From Desulfovibrio sp. (lineage in GTDB: Bacteria > Desulfobacterota > Desulfovibrionia > Desulfovibrionales > Desulfovibrionaceae): 64,000 nucleotides of DNA. The translations under genes were made by a program, and so were the position numbers. Shown piece by piece: positions 16,924 through 25,094 of this stretch. Numbering within the stretch: the stretch's first letter is position 1; each line of letters begins with the position of its first letter. Where the stretch lies: contig JAQYWK010000001.1 in NCBI GenBank assembly GCA_030145055.1, forward strand, positions 744,001-808,000. The letters are read 5' to 3'. The notes beneath the pieces were generated by a model, which had not been told where the DNA came from, searched no databases, and worked only from the letters and a program-made list of their open reading frames with translations.

Positions 16924-16956
16924 CGGCTGCGAACCTCACGGTTCGCAGCCGTTCTC
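16924..16956 (+). terminator. Hairpin at the 3' end of aprA (partial terminator or processing site)
   Basis: Perfect 12-bp stem CGGCTGCGAACC (16924-16935) with GGTTCGCAGCCG (16940-16951) and a TCAC loop, 18 bases past the aprA stop. The following TTCTCATCT is only weakly U-rich. It may protect or partly terminate the aprBA message, so that qmo is expressed at a lower level. Confidence 0.65.
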
Positions 16957-16973
16957 ATCTGGCGGGCGCTCTG

Positions 16974-17030
16974 AAATGGTCTGAATCCGAATTGCGACCA
17001 ATAAGGTCGGTGTCCGGATTTGGGCCATTT
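16974..17030 (+). promoter_or_regulatory. Long hairpin in the qmoA leader
   Basis: Outer arms 16974-16989 and 17015-17030 can form 16 base pairs in RNA, three of them G-U. An inner stem CGACC (16995-16999) with GGTCG (17005-17009) is capped by AATAA. It ends 38 bases before the qmoA start. It is a candidate leader element of unknown function. Confidence 0.55.
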
Positions 17031-17068
17031 TATGGCTAAGGGCCTCAAAGAGTTCAGGAGGATAGAGA

Positions 17069-18307
17069 ATGTCAAAAAGCATACTTGTCGTTGGTGGCGG
17101 GTTCAGCGGTATCACTGCTGCACTTGAAGCCGCCGAAGTAGGCCATGAAGTCTTCATCGTAGAGAAGGCACCATTCCTAGGTGGCCGAGTGATGCAGCTG
17201 AATAAATATTTTCCAAAGCTGTGTCCCCCTTCTTGCGGACTGGAGATTCAATTTCAGAGAATCAAAAACAATAAGAACGTTAAGTTCTTTACCATGGCTG
17301 AAGTAGAATCCATCAGTGGTTCTAAAGGTGATTTTGAAGTCAAAATCAGCATCAAGCCAAGGTACGTTGGTCCCGGTAGTGTAGATCTGTCAGAAGTCAT
17401 CGAAAAACTTTCCAATAACGTTACCGATGAATTCGAGTTCAAGCTCTGTGATCGCAAAGCCCTTTACATGGATGTACCTTTTGCGTTCCCCGCAAGATAC
17501 GTTCTTGAAAAGGAAAACTGCACAGATGAAGACCTTAAGCTTTTCTCTGGCGTCGATGCAATCGACCTCAATGAAGAAGAAAAAGTCATCACTCTCAATG
17601 TAGGTTCCATCGTGTACGCTACTGGTTGGAAACCGTACGATGTGACTAAACTTTCAAATCTTGGTGCCGGAACAGTTGCGAACTGTATTACGAACATGCA
17701 AATGGAACGTCTTGCAGCTCCAAGTGGACCCACCAGCGGCCAGATCGTCCGTCCTTCAGACGGCGCTCAGCCCAAAAACATCGGATTCGTACAGTGTGCG
17801 GGTTCTCGCGATGAAAACCATCTCAACTATTGTTCATACATCTGTTGCATGGCTTCTTTGAAGCAGGCTCAGTATATTCGTGAACAGTACCCTGATGCGA
17901 AGATCACAGTATATTACATCGATCTACGTACTCCTGGCCGTTACGATAAATTTGCTAAACGTATTCTTGCAGATGATAAGATCAATGCCGTTAAAGGTAA
18001 GGTCGCTGAAGTCATCGAAGTATCCGGTTCTGGCAATGTTCTCGTTACAGTTGAAGATGCTGAAACTGGTATTAAGGCACAGAATGAGCATGATCTCTTA
18101 GTCTTAGCTACCGGTATGCAGCCTAGTCTCGCAGGTGTTCCAGTTCCGACTGGAGTACAGGTTGATGATCAGGGCTTCATCGTTGGCGGAGAAGAACAAG
18201 GCATTTTCGCTGCCGGGTGTGCTAAGCAACCTCTGGATGTCATGAAGACAGCCCAGTCAGGTACAGCTTCCGCTCTGAAAGCGATCCAAACGGTGATAGG
18301 GAGGTAA
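17069..18307 (+). CDS. qmoA: QmoA, flavoprotein subunit of the quinone-interacting oxidoreductase
   Basis: Cytoplasmic HdrA-like flavoprotein of the QmoABC complex, which links the menaquinone pool to APS reductase. The FAD-binding Rossmann motif SILVVGGGFSGITAALEAA is at residues about 4-22. A conserved cysteine region FVQCAGSRDENHLNYCSYICC aligns with the HdrA cluster region, and a GMQPSLAGVPVPTGVQVD-type segment lies near the end. The 412-residue length is normal for QmoA. CAGGAGG lies upstream of the ATG, and the gene is 6 bases from qmoB. Confidence 0.97.
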   Translation: MSKSILVVGGGFSGITAALEAAEVGHEVFIVEKAPFLGGRVMQLNKYFPKLCPPSCGLEIQFQRIKNNKNVKFFTMAEVESISGSKGDFEVKISIKPRYVGPGSVDLSEVIEKLSNNVTDEFEFKLCDRKALYMDVPFAFPARYVLEKENCTDEDLKLFSGVDAIDLNEEEKVITLNVGSIVYATGWKPYDVTKLSNLGAGTVANCITNMQMERLAAPSGPTSGQIVRPSDGAQPKNIGFVQCAGSRDENHLNYCSYICCMASLKQAQYIREQYPDAKITVYYIDLRTPGRYDKFAKRILADDKINAVKGKVAEVIEVSGSGNVLVTVEDAETGIKAQNEHDLLVLATGMQPSLAGVPVPTGVQVDDQGFIVGGEEQGIFAAGCAKQPLDVMKTAQSGTASALKAIQTVIGR

Positions 18308-18313
18308 GTCGAC

Positions 18314-20617
18314 ATGCCCGAAAAAATCGGAGTTTATTTCGACCAAGCAAGCATCTCTCCTTTTCTGAAAGCTGAAGATATCGCCGAATTCGTCGGTAAA
18401 GTCTTTGCTAATGAGTGTCCGGTGATCAAGTGTCACCCTAGACTCAACACAGAAGAAGGAAGAAAGCTTATTCAGGAAGATATCGACGCTGGCAACGTTG
18501 ATGCAGTATTAATCTGCGGCACAAGCCCTCGCGTTGACTGGGATATATTTAACTTTGACAATGTCATGGTTGAACGAGTCAACTTGCGTGAACAGTGCAT
18601 CAAGGTTTTCAGGAATCCTGACGGCTCCTTACCCGATCCGAATGGTGAAGTTCCTGAACTCCTCCAAATAATGGCAAACGAATACGTTAAAATGGGACTC
18701 ATGAAACTTACGAAAGGTGGATTATCTGAAGCTCAGGTAATCAACTCTACTAAAGTAGTCATGGTTCTCGGTGGTGGTTTCACAGGTCTTACCGCAGCTC
18801 TTTACGCTGCTAAGACTAACCACGACGTTATATTAGTGGAAAAGGAAGACACTCTCGGCGGTAAAGCTGCTGGAATGTACAAAACTTTCCCACTTGCATA
18901 TCCCTACCTCGAAGCTCATGTAACCGGCATTGAAGACCTTATCGCTGAAGTTGAATCCAACTCCAGAATTAAAGTTCTCAAATCTGCTGAACTTACTACT
19001 CTCGAAGGTGCCCCAGGTGAATATACCGCCAACATTAAAGTTGGTTCCATTTCAGAAGAATTGCCAGTTGGTGCAGTTGTTCTCGCTACTGGTTGGGTCC
19101 CTCAGGATACTAAGTACGTTGAGCCTATGGGCTATGGTTCTTCAAAAGTTGTTACTGCTGCTGAATTTGAAGCAATGGTTAAAGCTGGAAAAATGGACGC
19201 ATCGTCCGTTGCTTTCGTGCTTGATACCCGCCTCAGCGAAGCTCAGTTTGCAGCAGAAGAAGAAACTTATGCGAACCGCTCTGATGAAGAGATTGCTTCT
19301 GACGATGCTGATGCTAAAACTGCATCTGATGCAGCAAAAGCTAATGGCGAAGAAGAGGAAGATTTTGTTTATGAAGATATGGAATCTTACAAACATCTTC
19401 CTTACAGCTCAGAACTCAGCAGTCTAGTAGCTCTCAAGCAGGCTAACTACGTTCGTGAATTGAACGAAGACGGCATTGCTTACATCATCTATGATCACAT
19501 GATGGTCCCAGGTGTAAATGAGCGTTACTACCGTGCTGCCCAGGATGATCCAGGCATCATGTTAACCAAGGGAACTGTCACTTCCGTTACGGAAGAGGGC
19601 GATTCCATGATTATTGCTGCTAGCAATACTCTACTTGGTGAAAATATCGAAATTCAGGCTGATCTGGTCGTTGTTCCTACAGGCATGGTTCCAACCACTG
19701 CTCACGATCCGACCATCAACCTCGTATATAGACAAGGGCCTGCATTCCCCGACCTCAAACAGTTCGATGGATATGCAGATTCTAACTACATCTGTTTCCC
19801 TTACGAAACACGCCGTACCGGTGTTTACGCCGCGGGTTGTGTTCGTCAGCCAATGACCATGGGTCTTGCAAGGGAAGATGCAGCCGGTGCTGTTCTCAAG
19901 GCGATCCAGTGTATCAACTCCGCCAATCATGGCGTTGCTGTTCACCCTCGTTCTGGTGATAACAGTTACCCCGTTTTCAACTTCATGCGTTGCACGCAGT
20001 GTAAACGTTGTACCGAAGAATGTCCTTTCGGTGCACTTGATGATGATGAAAAAGGAACACCAAAGCCAAATCCATCACGCTGTCGCCGCTGTGGTACCTG
20101 TATGGGTGCTTGTCCGGAACGCGTAATCGGATTTGACAACTACAATATCGACATGGTCGGTTCTATGATCAAACAGGTCGACGTGCCTGATGACATGGAA
20201 GTTGGTGGTCCTCGCTTTATCGTTCTCGCTTGCGAAAACGATGCTTATCCAGCTTTGGATATGGCAGCGATGCGTGGCAAAGGCTGGTCTCCGTATGTTC
20301 GTGTAGTTCCTGTTCGTTGTCTCGGCTCTGTAAACACCATCTGGATTGCAGATGCGATGTCTAAGGGTATTGACGGCGTACTTCTACTCGGTTGTAAATA
20401 CGGTGAAGATTATCAGTGTCACTTTGTGAAAGGTTCCGAACTGTGTGACCGCCGTATGGAAAACGTCGCTGACTCTCTCAAGAGACTTGGTGTCGAACCT
20501 GAGCGTGTTGTCCAGTCTGAACTCGCCATTGACGATTACGATAAGGTTTCTGACCTCATCGACACATTCGTTAATGACATGATCAAGATTGGTCCGAACC
20601 CGTTCAAGGGATACTAG
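18314..20617 (+). CDS. qmoB: QmoB, HdrA/MvhD-like flavo-iron-sulfur subunit
   Basis: Second cytoplasmic subunit of QmoABC. Order: an N-terminal domain (1-140), an HdrA-like FAD domain (VVMVLGGGFTGLTAALYAA, near 148-166), two [4Fe-4S] ferredoxin motifs (CTQCKRCTEECP and CRRCGTCMGACP, about 560-600), and a C-terminal MvhD-like domain with further cysteines (VPVRCLGS, LLGCKYGEDYQC). Residues about 311-358 form a very acidic, Ala-rich insert. It takes the place of the cysteine-rich segment found at the equivalent point of QmoA. The length of 767 residues is within the usual range. It is 13 bases from qmoC. Confidence 0.97.
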   Translation: MPEKIGVYFDQASISPFLKAEDIAEFVGKVFANECPVIKCHPRLNTEEGRKLIQEDIDAGNVDAVLICGTSPRVDWDIFNFDNVMVERVNLREQCIKVFRNPDGSLPDPNGEVPELLQIMANEYVKMGLMKLTKGGLSEAQVINSTKVVMVLGGGFTGLTAALYAAKTNHDVILVEKEDTLGGKAAGMYKTFPLAYPYLEAHVTGIEDLIAEVESNSRIKVLKSAELTTLEGAPGEYTANIKVGSISEELPVGAVVLATGWVPQDTKYVEPMGYGSSKVVTAAEFEAMVKAGKMDASSVAFVLDTRLSEAQFAAEEETYANRSDEEIASDDADAKTASDAAKANGEEEEDFVYEDMESYKHLPYSSELSSLVALKQANYVRELNEDGIAYIIYDHMMVPGVNERYYRAAQDDPGIMLTKGTVTSVTEEGDSMIIAASNTLLGENIEIQADLVVVPTGMVPTTAHDPTINLVYRQGPAFPDLKQFDGYADSNYICFPYETRRTGVYAAGCVRQPMTMGLAREDAAGAVLKAIQCINSANHGVAVHPRSGDNSYPVFNFMRCTQCKRCTEECPFGALDDDEKGTPKPNPSRCRRCGTCMGACPERVIGFDNYNIDMVGSMIKQVDVPDDMEVGGPRFIVLACENDAYPALDMAAMRGKGWSPYVRVVPVRCLGSVNTIWIADAMSKGIDGVLLLGCKYGEDYQCHFVKGSELCDRRMENVADSLKRLGVEPERVVQSELAIDDYDKVSDLIDTFVNDMIKIGPNPFKGY

Positions 20618-20630
20618 GAGGTAACGCGAG

Positions 20631-21851
20631 ATGGAAAAAGATATTCGCATCAAACCTGATCTCCAGTTCATCAAAGAACTTCAGGCTGTGGGTGGTGACG
20701 GAGTTAAGAAATGCTATCAGTGCGCAACGTGTAGTGTAGCTTGTCCTCTCTCACCTGCTGATAATCCTTATCCGCGTAAGGAAATGGTATGGGCTCAGTG
20801 GGGCCTTAAAGATAAACTAGTTAACGACATCGATATATGGCTATGTCATAACTGCGGACAGTGTTCCGACTTGTGTCCTCGTGGCGCTCGTCCGGCTGAC
20901 ATGCTCGCAGGACTGCGTAACATGGCCTACCAGAAGATGGTTACCCCATCCTGCTTCGGCAAATGGATGAGTTCTCCTAAACACCTGCCTAAGCTTATAG
21001 CTATTCCGGCAGTTATTTACATGGTGATTTGGTTCATCATGGCTGGTGTGCGCGGCTCCTTCTTCCCTCTCAAAGATGGTAACGTTGTCTATGGATACTT
21101 GTTCCCAGGTGACTTTACTATTGACCCGATCTTCATGATTGCATTCGGTTTCATGGCTTGGACCTTCTATAGAGGAGTGAAAAACCTGATCGAGTCATTT
21201 AAAGATCAACCGAAGGTCTTTGCTGTTGGTGACAAATCTGAAAGACCTAGTCTTTTAGCATGCTTCGTGGATGTGTGTAGAAATGAACTTTTGACACACT
21301 CCAAATGGAAGGAATGCGGTGAAACCGACGAAGCAGATGAACAGAAGTTTAATGGACACAGATTCATTATGCTTGCTTTCATTTTCCTGATGATCGTAAC
21401 AGGTATAGTTGCAGTTACTCATTGGGGTGGAAAGATTATACCTTTCCTCTCAGCCATCGGTCATACTCCGATGCCGCTGTGGCACCCGGTTAAGATTCTT
21501 GCAAATGTTGGTGCAGTAATGCTTGTTTATTCACTCGTATTGCTTACTAAACGTCGCTTGAATCAGGATGAATCTCAGCACAAATCCAGTTACTATGACT
21601 GGTATTTGCTCGGACTGATCTGGACAATTGGCGTAACTGGAATCATGTGTGAACTGCTTCGCCTCGCTGGCATCGCAGGACTTGCATACCCTATGTATTA
21701 CGTCCATCTTGTCGCCGTGTTTATGATGTTTGTCTATCTGCCGTGGTCTAAACTTGGACATCTTGTCTACAGGACTGCAGCTTTAACTTATGCAAGATAC
21801 ATTGGCCGTCTTCCTATGCCGGTCCGTGAAGAAAAGACTTTTACTCTTTAA
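20631..21851 (+). CDS. qmoC: QmoC, membrane subunit (HdrC-HdrE-type fusion)
   Basis: Membrane-bound subunit that exchanges electrons with menaquinone. The N-terminal part is HdrC-like with two [4Fe-4S] motifs (CYQCATCSVACPLSP near residue 24 and CHNCGQCSDLCPRGARP near 75). The rest is a multi-pass b-type cytochrome of the NarI/HdrE type with about six hydrophobic helices and histidines such as those in HPVKILANVG and YYVHLVAVFMM that can ligate haem. The length of 406 residues is normal. GGAGG precedes the ATG at 20631. Confidence 0.97.
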   Translation: MEKDIRIKPDLQFIKELQAVGGDGVKKCYQCATCSVACPLSPADNPYPRKEMVWAQWGLKDKLVNDIDIWLCHNCGQCSDLCPRGARPADMLAGLRNMAYQKMVTPSCFGKWMSSPKHLPKLIAIPAVIYMVIWFIMAGVRGSFFPLKDGNVVYGYLFPGDFTIDPIFMIAFGFMAWTFYRGVKNLIESFKDQPKVFAVGDKSERPSLLACFVDVCRNELLTHSKWKECGETDEADEQKFNGHRFIMLAFIFLMIVTGIVAVTHWGGKIIPFLSAIGHTPMPLWHPVKILANVGAVMLVYSLVLLTKRRLNQDESQHKSSYYDWYLLGLIWTIGVTGIMCELLRLAGIAGLAYPMYYVHLVAVFMMFVYLPWSKLGHLVYRTAALTYARYIGRLPMPVREEKTFTL

Positions 21852-21873
21852 ATAGAGCAAGGAGGATTGAATC

Positions 21874-22557
21874 ATGTCTGAAGCACGTAAAACTTTCCCC
21901 ATGAGCACATTTGTTGCTTATGTTAAGGGTGGCGAAAGCAACAACTCCGTTCAGGAACTTCTGTCCTACATGACACAGAAGGACATTGACGCAGAATTCG
22001 AACCTTTTGCAGCAGCGCTAGCAAAAGCTTGGATCTACGAGCAGCATCCTGAACTAGCTAAAATGAAAACAGGTCAGGTCGCAGGACTTGGCGAGAACGT
22101 CTCTGTAGGCGCTCTTCCAGCTGAAGAAATGCTCAAGGTTGACGGCATTTTCACTAAGCTTGCTGATTCCCGTGAAGCTCTTGCTTCTCAGGCTGCTACT
22201 ATTGCAGAACTTAATGCTAAACTTGCTGCAGCAGAAAGCAAACTCGGAGTAACCGAAGTTGCAATGGCTGAATACAAAGGCAAATGTGAAGCATTTGAAG
22301 CATCTGGTAAAGGCGAAGGCGATGCAATTATCGTTACTTCCCAGACTAAAGTTGAAGAGTACATCGGCAAAGTCGACGAACTCCTCGCTTTGATCGAAGA
22401 TGTTAAAAAGAACGGTGTTGTCACTGTTGCTGCTGGTGCACCTGCCGGCGCAGCTTCTGATGATGGCACTAAAGGAGCTGGTGCTCCTGAAACTGGTGGA
22501 GCTCCTTCCGATTCTTTCGGTTTCGGTAGTGATCCATTCGGTGATGACTCTTGGTAG
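21874..22557 (+). CDS. qmoD: QmoD-like conserved protein at the end of the qmo operon
   Basis: A 227-residue soluble protein, in the position of the conserved hypothetical gene that follows qmoABC in Desulfovibrio vulgaris (DVU0851, often called QmoD). Residues 1-95 form a mostly helical domain, 96-135 a coiled-coil stretch rich in Ala and Leu, and 170-227 a Gly/Ala-rich low-complexity linker that ends in an acidic, aromatic tail (FGFGSDPFGDDSW). It has a single cysteine, in the GKCEAFEASG segment, and no known catalytic motif. It is tightly linked to qmoC (22-base gap, AAGGAGG site) and followed by a strong terminator. Function unknown; a role in Qmo-AprBA interaction is a guess. Confidence 0.8.
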   Translation: MSEARKTFPMSTFVAYVKGGESNNSVQELLSYMTQKDIDAEFEPFAAALAKAWIYEQHPELAKMKTGQVAGLGENVSVGALPAEEMLKVDGIFTKLADSREALASQAATIAELNAKLAAAESKLGVTEVAMAEYKGKCEAFEASGKGEGDAIIVTSQTKVEEYIGKVDELLALIEDVKKNGVVTVAAGAPAGAASDDGTKGAGAPETGGAPSDSFGFGSDPFGDDSW

Positions 22558-22600
22558 GTTGAGATACTTACTTTTAGCCTTCATCAGGTTAAAGTTTATA

Positions 22601-22634
22601 AAGCCCTGTCAGCGAAAGCTGGCAGGGCTTTTTT
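22601..22634 (+). terminator. Strong terminator of the apr-qmo block
   Basis: Thirteen-base arms 22601-22613 and 22618-22630 with one G-U pair and a GAAA tetraloop, followed by TTTTTT. It ends the aprBA-qmoABCD transcript 43 bases past qmoD. Confidence 0.95.
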
Positions 22635-23112
22635 GCGTTCTATGGATAATAATGAGGCAGAATATACTTCGGTTTAAAAATATCTTTTAAAGTACGTGAT
22701 TCTTGTTACAAAATTGTACGCGAATTCAATTCTTCAATTAATGATTAAGATTATTAATTCAGGTGTTTGACTGCATAAAGATAAGTAGTGAGCTAGTGTT
22801 ATGAAATTGTCTCTGTAGAATGGTCCTAAATTGTAAAAAGTAAATGGTAATTGTATGTAATGAATAAAGATGATAAAGATTTTATCTGATTCATTGATCA
22901 AAATTATGAGTTTTTAATAATAGTTTGATCCGCGAATCGCTTTTGTTGTTGAGTAGTAGTATCTTTTTGCTACTTCATTAATAATGTTTCGTATAAAAGT
23001 ATGGCTAAGCAGTAGTTATAAGAACATAAAGTCTCTTGATTTGGTTATGTCTGAATAAAAATCGGTTACATTCTTGATCTTGAGAATAAAAATGTGTATA
23101 GGTATGACCAAT
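22635..23112. other. AT-rich non-coding region upstream of the liv operon
   Basis: About 480 bases with no credible reading frame. Visible are GATAAA-GAT-TTTATC (22872-22886), a TACAA-AA-TTGTA repeat (22707-22718) and an AT-rich TTAAT/ATTAA inverted repeat near 22738. The liv promoter should be here, but no convincing -35/-10 pair was found. Confidence 0.5.
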
Positions 23113-23868
23113 ATGGCAGAACTTCATTTACACGACGTGAGCGTCCGCTTCGGTGGATTACAGGCTCTGGCAGAGGTTAATTTCTCTCTTATGCCGGGAG
23201 AAATCGTAGGGCTTATCGGGCCTAACGGTGCGGGTAAGACTACCGTGTTCAACGTTATCACCGGAGTATATAATGCTTCTGGCGGTGATGTTGAATACGA
23301 TGGTGCATCCCTACAAGGGCTTAAACCTTATCAGGTCTTGGCCAAGGGCATTGCTCGAACCTTTCAAAATATCCGTCTCTTTCAGAATATGACTGCATTG
23401 GAAAATGTGATGGTCGCACAGCATTCGCGCACTGGTTGCGGTATACTGGGTGCAATCTTTCGTACTCCTAGTCAAAAGTTGGAAGAAGAGCAGATAAAAG
23501 AAAGAGCAATGGAAGAACTCCGTTTCGCAGAGCTTGAAGATTTCGCTGATGAGGTCGCTTCCAGCCTTCCTTACGGACACCAGAGACGCCTTGAAATTGC
23601 AAGGGCTCTCGCTTCCGACCCAACTACCATTTTACTCGATGAGCCAGCAGCAGGGCTAAATCCTGCCGAGAGTTCAGAGTTGATGGAAACCATTTGTAAA
23701 ATCTCCGAGAGAGGGATCAACGTATTGATGGTTGAGCATGACATGAAAGTTGTCATGGGCATCTGTCAAAGGCTTGTTGTTCTCGATCACGGGGTGATGA
23801 TTGCAAAAGGAAATCCTGAAGAGATTCAGAAGAATCCTGCTGTAATTGAGGCATATCTCGGTAGTTAA
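23113..23868 (+). CDS. livG: Branched-chain amino-acid ABC transporter ATPase LivG
   Basis: One of the two cytoplasmic ATPases of a high-affinity LIV-type importer. Walker A GPNGAGKTT, the signature segment LPYGHQRRLEIARAL and Walker B ILLDEPAAGLNP are intact, and the LivG-typical length (about 251 residues) holds. Three in-frame ATGs (23092, 23104, 23113) precede the conserved core. 23113 (MAELHLHD) is chosen because TAGGT sits 9 bases before it and it matches the usual N-terminal length, but 23092 or 23104 are possible. The gene is first in the operon, whereas livG usually comes after the permeases. Confidence 0.9.
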   Translation: MAELHLHDVSVRFGGLQALAEVNFSLMPGEIVGLIGPNGAGKTTVFNVITGVYNASGGDVEYDGASLQGLKPYQVLAKGIARTFQNIRLFQNMTALENVMVAQHSRTGCGILGAIFRTPSQKLEEEQIKERAMEELRFAELEDFADEVASSLPYGHQRRLEIARALASDPTTILLDEPAAGLNPAESSELMETICKISERGINVLMVEHDMKVVMGICQRLVVLDHGVMIAKGNPEEIQKNPAVIEAYLGS

Positions 23869-23895
23869 CCATATTTAATTAAGTGAGGCTTTTTT

Positions 23896-25029
23896 ATGAA
23901 ACGTTTATTTATGACAGTTCTGCTTGCTGCAGCTGTAATTATGCTCGGCTCCGGCATGGCATTCGCTAAAACACTAAAAATTGGCACAATGGGACCTTTG
24001 ACCGGGCCTTACGCTGCTGATGGTGTTGATATCAAAAATGGTGTTTTGACTGCTGTTGAAGTTATGAAAGCTAATGGTGGAATTCCCGGTTTCGATGCAA
24101 TCGAAGTTCTTCCTCAGGATACAGCATGTGAGCCCCGCCAGGCTGTTGCGACAGCTAATAAGCTGATCAATGAAGGCGTAAAGGGCGTAGTTGGTTCTTA
24201 CTGTTCCAGTGCGACTCTTCCTGCTTCCGAGGTTCTTGACGAAGAAAGCATTGTAATGATCACCCCAGCCTCAACAAATGAGAAAGTTACTTCTCGTGGC
24301 CTTGAATATATGTTCCGCATGTGTGGACGAGATGATGATCAGGGTGCAATCGCAGTGAAGTTCATGCTGGATAAAGTGAAAGCTAAATCAATCTATCTTG
24401 TCGATGATAAAACTTCATATTCACAGGGACTTGCTGACGGTGTTGAGAAAATGTCTGCAGCAGCAGGGATTAAAGTTCTCGGACATGAGCATGTTAACCA
24501 AGGTGATAAAGACTTTTCCGCAATTCTCACAAAAGTAAAACAGCAAAATCCTGATGTGTTCTATATGAGCATGCAGAATTCAGCGACTGGTGCGTTGATG
24601 CTTATTCAGGCAAGACGTATGGGTATTAAGGCTACAGTGCTTGCACAGGATGCAGTTTATCATCCTCAGCTCATTGAAATTGCAAAAGACGCTGCTAATG
24701 ACGTTTATTTAACATTCGGTTTCATTGACGACAATGCACCTGCTTACAAAGAATTCTACTCCGCATACCAGCCTAAGTTTGGTAACCCTGGAGCATATTC
24801 TGGTTACGCATATGACAGTGCTATGGCCTACATGATGGCTGTTAAGGCCGCAGGGTCAACTGATCCTGCTAAGGTTAAAGCAGAGCTTATGAAGCTTGAT
24901 TATGATGGCGCAACAAAGCACGTTAAGTTTAAAGAGAATGGTGATTCCGGTTCAAACTACATTATCCGTAAAGTTGAGAACGGTAAGTTCCTCAACTACT
25001 GGAACCCAGCTACAGGCGAACTTTACTAG
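23896..25029 (+). CDS. livK: Branched-chain amino-acid ABC transporter substrate-binding protein
   Basis: Periplasmic binding protein of the LIV family (type I fold). Residues 1-24 are a clear Sec signal peptide ending AFA, followed by the family opening TLKIGTMGPLTGPYAADG. The motif GVVGSYCSSATLPASEVLDE and the STNEKVTSRG segment form the substrate cleft in LivJ/LivK homologues. The length of 377 residues fits. Substrate is inferred from family and could be branched-chain or other amino acids. It is 27 bases after livG and is followed by a stable palindrome. Confidence 0.93.
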   Translation: MKRLFMTVLLAAAVIMLGSGMAFAKTLKIGTMGPLTGPYAADGVDIKNGVLTAVEVMKANGGIPGFDAIEVLPQDTACEPRQAVATANKLINEGVKGVVGSYCSSATLPASEVLDEESIVMITPASTNEKVTSRGLEYMFRMCGRDDDQGAIAVKFMLDKVKAKSIYLVDDKTSYSQGLADGVEKMSAAAGIKVLGHEHVNQGDKDFSAILTKVKQQNPDVFYMSMQNSATGALMLIQARRMGIKATVLAQDAVYHPQLIEIAKDAANDVYLTFGFIDDNAPAYKEFYSAYQPKFGNPGAYSGYAYDSAMAYMMAVKAAGSTDPAKVKAELMKLDYDGATKHVKFKENGDSGSNYIIRKVENGKFLNYWNPATGELY

Positions 25030-25046
25030 AGTTTAAGCAATCATCG

Positions 25047-25070
25047 GCCCTCGCTCATATGAGCGAGGGC
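25047..25070 (+). repeat. Perfect 24-bp palindrome after the binding-protein gene
   Basis: Arms GCCCTCGCTCAT (25047-25058) and ATGAGCGAGGGC (25059-25070), with no spacer and no U-run after it, 17 bases past the stop codon. Intercistronic hairpins of this kind stabilise the upstream binding-protein message and lower downstream expression in other ABC operons; the same role is inferred here. Confidence 0.8.
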
Positions 25071-25094
25071 TATTACGAATAGCCCCGGATACCC

